A stretch of 16,765 nucleotides of DNA from Candidatus Sodaliphilus limicaballi (GTDB taxonomy: Bacteria; Bacteroidota; Bacteroidia; Bacteroidales; Muribaculaceae). Each line of letters opens with the position of its first letter. The first letter of the stretch is position 1. The position numbers and the translations under genes were made by a program. Under the pieces are notes generated by a model. The model worked only from the letters and a program-made list of their open reading frames with translations, was not told where the DNA came from and searched no databases. This document shows, piece after piece, positions 14,115 to 16,765 of the stretch. Location: assembly GCA_018065815.1 (NCBI GenBank), contig JAGHSP010000357.1, positions 1 to 16,765 of the forward strand. Reading direction: 5' to 3'.

Positions 14115-14660
14115 ATGAAAAAAACTTTATCATTCGTCTTCACTTTGCTCGCTTTGAGCATCATTCTCTCGTGCGCAACATCATGCAGCCCAAAGAAAAA
14201 AGAAATCCTGGGCACATGGCACACCACAGTCACCTCACAGGACGCCGACGAAGAAATCGAAGTCGACATCACCAGCGACATCACTTCTATCTATAATGAT
14301 GACGGTACTTCAACTTCTACCCTGCTTTTCACCGAGAACACAGTGTGGGGCGCGGGCGAAATGGAAGGAGTAGCCTACACTGCCCAGTACAAAGTAGATA
14401 TCTCTTACACATGGACGATGTTTGGCAACAAAATCACTGAAAGTCCCCAGAACGTGGAGGTCACCTTCCTCTCCCTCGAAAGCAATGTTGACGATTATGA
14501 ATTTGAGCAGGAACTCATCAAGAATTACAAGAAAAACATCACAAATCCCAGCCTCAAGCAAGATTTCTACGCCGAGGAAAGATACACCCTCGTCAACGTC
14601 ACTCCCGGAAAGCTCGTAGTCAAAGACGACGAAGGCTCCATCACTGAATTCACCAGATAA
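14115..14660 (+). CDS. Small lipoprotein with lipocalin-like N-terminus, 181 aa
   Basis: The product begins MKKTLSFVFTLLALSIILSC, followed by ATSCSP, a type II signal peptide with two candidate lipidation cysteines at residues 20 and 24. The mature part opens ILGTWHTTVTSQDADEEIEV, a pattern seen in small lipocalin-like domains of Bacteroidota (a GTW motif after the anchor), and continues as alternating strands with many Thr, Asp and Glu. A beta-barrel or beta-sandwich fold is plausible. I do not know its ligand. The frame is open further upstream, but the promoter at 14034-14041 lies inside that extension and there is no signal peptide there, so the ATG at 14115 is the start. The mature protein is acidic. 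It stands alone between the HU unit and glnS. The family call is tentative. Confidence 0.85.
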   Translation: MKKTLSFVFTLLALSIILSCATSCSPKKKEILGTWHTTVTSQDADEEIEVDITSDITSIYNDDGTSTSTLLFTENTVWGAGEMEGVAYTAQYKVDISYTWTMFGNKITESPQNVEVTFLSLESNVDDYEFEQELIKNYKKNITNPSLKQDFYAEERYTLVNVTPGKLVVKDDEGSITEFTR

Positions 14661-14680
14661 TAAACAGATTAGATATAGAC

Positions 14681-14757
14681 AACAAACTACAGATTACAGA
14701 TTTTTTAACTGAAACGCATTTCAGTAAAACCGCTTAATTAGTAATCTGTTGTTTGTT
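14681..14757 (+). repeat. Imperfect inverted repeat between the lipoprotein gene and glnS
   Basis: Arms at 14681-14697 (aacaaactacagattac) and 14741-14757 (gtaatctgttgtttgtt) pair over 17 nt with one mismatch. The 43-nt interior holds a small hairpin, actgaaa/tttcagt (14708-14714 with 14719-14725). The left arm is identical over 17 nt to the left arm of the element past glnS (16621-16637). It may also help terminate the lipoprotein transcript, since a T-rich stretch follows near 14773-14779, but it does not have the simple terminator form. Confidence 0.7.
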
Positions 14758-14826
14758 TCAGTAGCTTAATTAAGTTTTTCTAAAAAAAATCTGCCCCAAT
14801 ATATTTAATCTGTGGTCAAAAATCAC

Positions 14827-14834
14827 TAACTTTG
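14827..14834 (+). promoter_or_regulatory. Likely -7 element of the glnS promoter
   Basis: TAACTTTG fits TAnnTTTG. Transcription would begin near 14841, leaving a leader of about 28 nt before the ATG at 14869. There is no convincing -33 TTTG at the proper distance; a TGTGG around 14811-14815 is the nearest weak candidate. Confidence 0.55.
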
Positions 14835-14868
14835 CAGTTTGAAAAAGAAACACTAACACATATATAAT

Positions 14869-16584
14869 ATGGCAGAAAACGTTAACAACGCTCCTGTTGA
14901 GGAGAAGAAACAACTGAATTTTGTACAGCAGCTGGTTGCCGACGACCTCGCTGCGGGTAAGAACGGCGGACGACTCAACACCCGCTTCCCGCCCGAGCCC
15001 AACGGATACCTCCACATCGGACATGCCAAGGCCATCTGCATGGACTTCGGCGTTGCCGAGATGATGGGCGGCACCTGCAACCTGCGCTTCGACGATACTA
15101 ACCCCCAGAAGGAAGATACCGAGTATGTAGAGAGCATCAAGCGCGACATACATTGGCTCGGCTATGACTGGGGCGACCGCCTGTATTATGCTAGCGACTA
15201 CTTCGAGAAGCTCTACGCATTTGCCATCGACCTCATCAAGCGCGGCATGGCCTATGTTGACGACCAGAGCAGCGAGGAAATTGCCAAGCAGAAGGGCACT
15301 CCCACCACTCCCGGCACACACAGCCCCTACCGCGACCGCTCGGTTGAGGAAAACCTCGACCTCTTTGAGCGCATGAACAAGGGCGAGTTTGACGAGGGCA
15401 GCCGTGTGCTCCGTGCCAAGATCGACATGGCGTCGAGCAACATGCACTTCCGCGACCCCATCATGTATCGCATCATCAAGACACCCCACTGGCGCACCGG
15501 CGAGAAGTGGAAGGTTTATCCCATGTATGACTTCGCCCACGGCCAGAGCGACTACTTCGAGGGCGTTACCCACTCTATCTGCACCCTGGAGTTTGTTCCT
15601 CACCGTCCTCTCTACGAGTACTTCGTGAAGCTGCTCGCAGGCGACAAGGTGGAGGAATACTGCCCCCGCCAGATTGAGTTCAACCGCCTCAACCTCACCT
15701 ACACCGTGATGAGCAAGCGCAAACTCCTGCAGCTCGTCAAGGAAGGTCTCGTTGCCGGTTGGGACGACCCGCGCATGCCCACCATCTGCGGTCTGCGCCG
15801 TCGCGGTTTCACTCCGCAGTCCATCAAGAACTTCCTCAATGCCATAGGCTACACCAAGTTTGAGGCATTGAACGACATCAGCTTGCTCGAGCATAGCATA
15901 CGCGAAGACCTCAACAAGAACGCCAACCGCGTGAGCGCTGTCCTCGACCCCGTGAAGGTGGTTATCACCAACTATCCCGAGGGCAAGGTGGAGATGCTCG
16001 AGATGGAGAACAACCCCGAGAAGCCCGAGGACGGCAAGCATCAGATGCCTTTCACCCGCGAGATTTACATCGAGCGCGAGGACTTCATGGAAGATGCTCC
16101 CAAGAAATTCTTCCGCATGACCCCTGGTAAGGAAGTGCGACTCAAGGGCGCTTACATCGTGATGTGCGATGAGTGCGTTAAGGACGCCGAGGGCAACATC
16201 ACCGAGATCCACTGTACCTACGACCCCGACACCCTGAGCGGCACCGAGGGTGGCAACCGCAAGGTGAAGGGTACGCTCCACTGGGTATCGGTAGAGCATG
16301 CAGTCGATGCCGAGGTGCGTGTTTACGACCGTCTCTTCGCCGTTGAGAACCCCAGCGCCGAGGCCGAGCGCGACTTCCGCGAGTTGCTCAACCCCGACTC
16401 ACTCAAGGTGATCACAAACGCCAAGATCGAGCCCTATCTGGCACAGATTGCCAAGCCCGAGGACAAGTTCCAGTTCCAGCGCATAGGTTACTTCTGCGTG
16501 GACCTCGACAGCACCCCCGAGCACATCATCTTCAACAAGACCATCGGTCTCAAAGACAGTTGGGCAAAAGCACAGAAGAAATAA
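14869..16584 (+). CDS. glnS: Glutaminyl-tRNA synthetase
   Basis: A class I aminoacyl-tRNA synthetase that charges tRNA-Gln with glutamine, using ATP. The signature PPEPNGYLHIGH lies at residues 41-52 (His49, Gly51, His52), and the KMSKS-type loop is VMSKRKL near 280-286. Substrate-region features such as NLRFDDTNPQKED (71-83) and HSICTLEF near 235-242 are those of GlnRS and not GluRS. The C-terminal half is the beta-barrel anticodon-binding region. Its 571 residues compare with about 554 in the Escherichia coli enzyme, with a short N-terminal extension. It is a single gene with its own promoter at 14827. No feature suggests transfer or damage. Having glnS means the cell can charge tRNA-Gln directly and need not rely on the GatCAB route. 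Confidence 0.98.
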   Translation: MAENVNNAPVEEKKQLNFVQQLVADDLAAGKNGGRLNTRFPPEPNGYLHIGHAKAICMDFGVAEMMGGTCNLRFDDTNPQKEDTEYVESIKRDIHWLGYDWGDRLYYASDYFEKLYAFAIDLIKRGMAYVDDQSSEEIAKQKGTPTTPGTHSPYRDRSVEENLDLFERMNKGEFDEGSRVLRAKIDMASSNMHFRDPIMYRIIKTPHWRTGEKWKVYPMYDFAHGQSDYFEGVTHSICTLEFVPHRPLYEYFVKLLAGDKVEEYCPRQIEFNRLNLTYTVMSKRKLLQLVKEGLVAGWDDPRMPTICGLRRRGFTPQSIKNFLNAIGYTKFEALNDISLLEHSIREDLNKNANRVSAVLDPVKVVITNYPEGKVEMLEMENNPEKPEDGKHQMPFTREIYIEREDFMEDAPKKFFRMTPGKEVRLKGAYIVMCDECVKDAEGNITEIHCTYDPDTLSGTEGGNRKVKGTLHWVSVEHAVDAEVRVYDRLFAVENPSAEAERDFRELLNPDSLKVITNAKIEPYLAQIAKPEDKFQFQRIGYFCVDLDSTPEHIIFNKTIGLKDSWAKAQKK

Positions 16585-16617
16585 TTCCCCTACGATAACT
16601 TCAAGATTTACTTCTAG

Positions 16618-16739
16618 GAGAACAAACTACAGATTACTCTGATCACTCAGATTTATTATATCTCCCACAGAGGCACAGAGGCCACAGAGAGAAAAAAACA
16701 AATAATCTGGGAAATCAGTGCAATCTGTAGTTTGTTCTC
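16618..16739 (+). repeat. 122-nt element with perfect 18-bp inverted ends, past glnS
   Basis: The ends, gagaacaaactacagatt at 16618-16635 and its perfect inverse at 16722-16739, are 18 bp each and enclose a non-coding 86-nt interior. A further copy of the inner core, gtaatctgtagtt, follows at 16743-16755. The left end matches the repeat before glnS over 17 nt. The interior includes cacagaggcacagag-like sequence that looks like a dispersed intergenic repeat. No protein is encoded. The form is that of a small inverted-repeat intergenic element (MITE- or REP-like), but no flanking target duplication is clear. Confidence 0.7.
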
Positions 16740-16765
16740 TTTGTAATCTGTAGTTAAAATTATTC

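Noticed and set aside
14770..16299. A 509-codon open frame on the minus strand opposite glnS
   Set aside because: It is fully antisense to a clear GlnRS. Its residue pattern (long Val/Leu/Ala/His-rich runs) is what the reverse of codon-biased coding DNA gives. No family motif or start signal is seen.
1..16765. CRISPR arrays, tRNA or rRNA genes
   Set aside because: No evenly spaced direct repeats of CRISPR form, and no cloverleaf or rRNA signature, were seen on either strand.

Overview
The window reads as a chromosomal segment of a Bacteroidales-type member of the Bacteroidota. The basis is a full bat (Bacteroides aerotolerance) operon, Bacteroidota-style -7 promoter elements (TAnnTTTG) at three of the main transcription starts, the absence of clear Shine-Dalgarno sequences, and an HU-LysM fusion gene of the kind seen in this phylum. 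The sequence alone does not fix a genus.

Layout from left to right. Positions 1-443 hold the 5' part of a group II intron on the minus strand, cut by the window edge and inserted just past a rho-independent terminator stem (445-479). From 518 to 11868 every gene is on the minus strand with short gaps or 4-nt ATGA overlaps. Read in the direction of transcription (11868 down to 518) they are: MoxR-type AAA+ ATPase, DUF58 protein, a membrane-anchored BatD/DUF4381-like protein, BatA and BatB (von Willebrand A domain membrane proteins), BatC (TPR plus a long Lys/Asp/Gln/Asn repeat), BatD, BatE (TPR, two membrane segments, SH3-like tail), a PAP2 phosphatase, an 82-residue putative DNA-binding protein, a small outer-membrane beta-barrel protein and a 481-residue secreted protein of unknown function. 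I see no internal terminator, so these may form one transcript of about 11.4 kb ending at the 445-479 hairpin.

Positions 11869-12324 are a non-coding, AT-rich stretch with the bat promoter at one end and a strong 16-bp terminator hairpin at the other. Next comes a second minus-strand unit, 13927 down to 12325: an HU-family DNA-binding protein followed after 4 nt by a larger protein that joins an HU domain, a Pro-rich and acidic linker, one membrane segment and a LysM domain. Transcribed away from it on the plus strand are a small lipoprotein (14115-14660) and glnS, glutaminyl-tRNA synthetase (14869-16584). The spacers on both sides of glnS carry related inverted repeats.

In the bat cluster, the MoxR ATPase probably remodels or activates the VWA-domain partners (DUF58, BatA, BatB) at the inner membrane, while BatC, BatD and BatE provide periplasmic scaffolding. 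The operon was named for aerotolerance, but its mechanism is not settled. The window's less ordinary items are the HU-membrane-LysM fusion, the intron placed in a terminator with a possible frame break at an A10 run, and the paired repeats around glnS.
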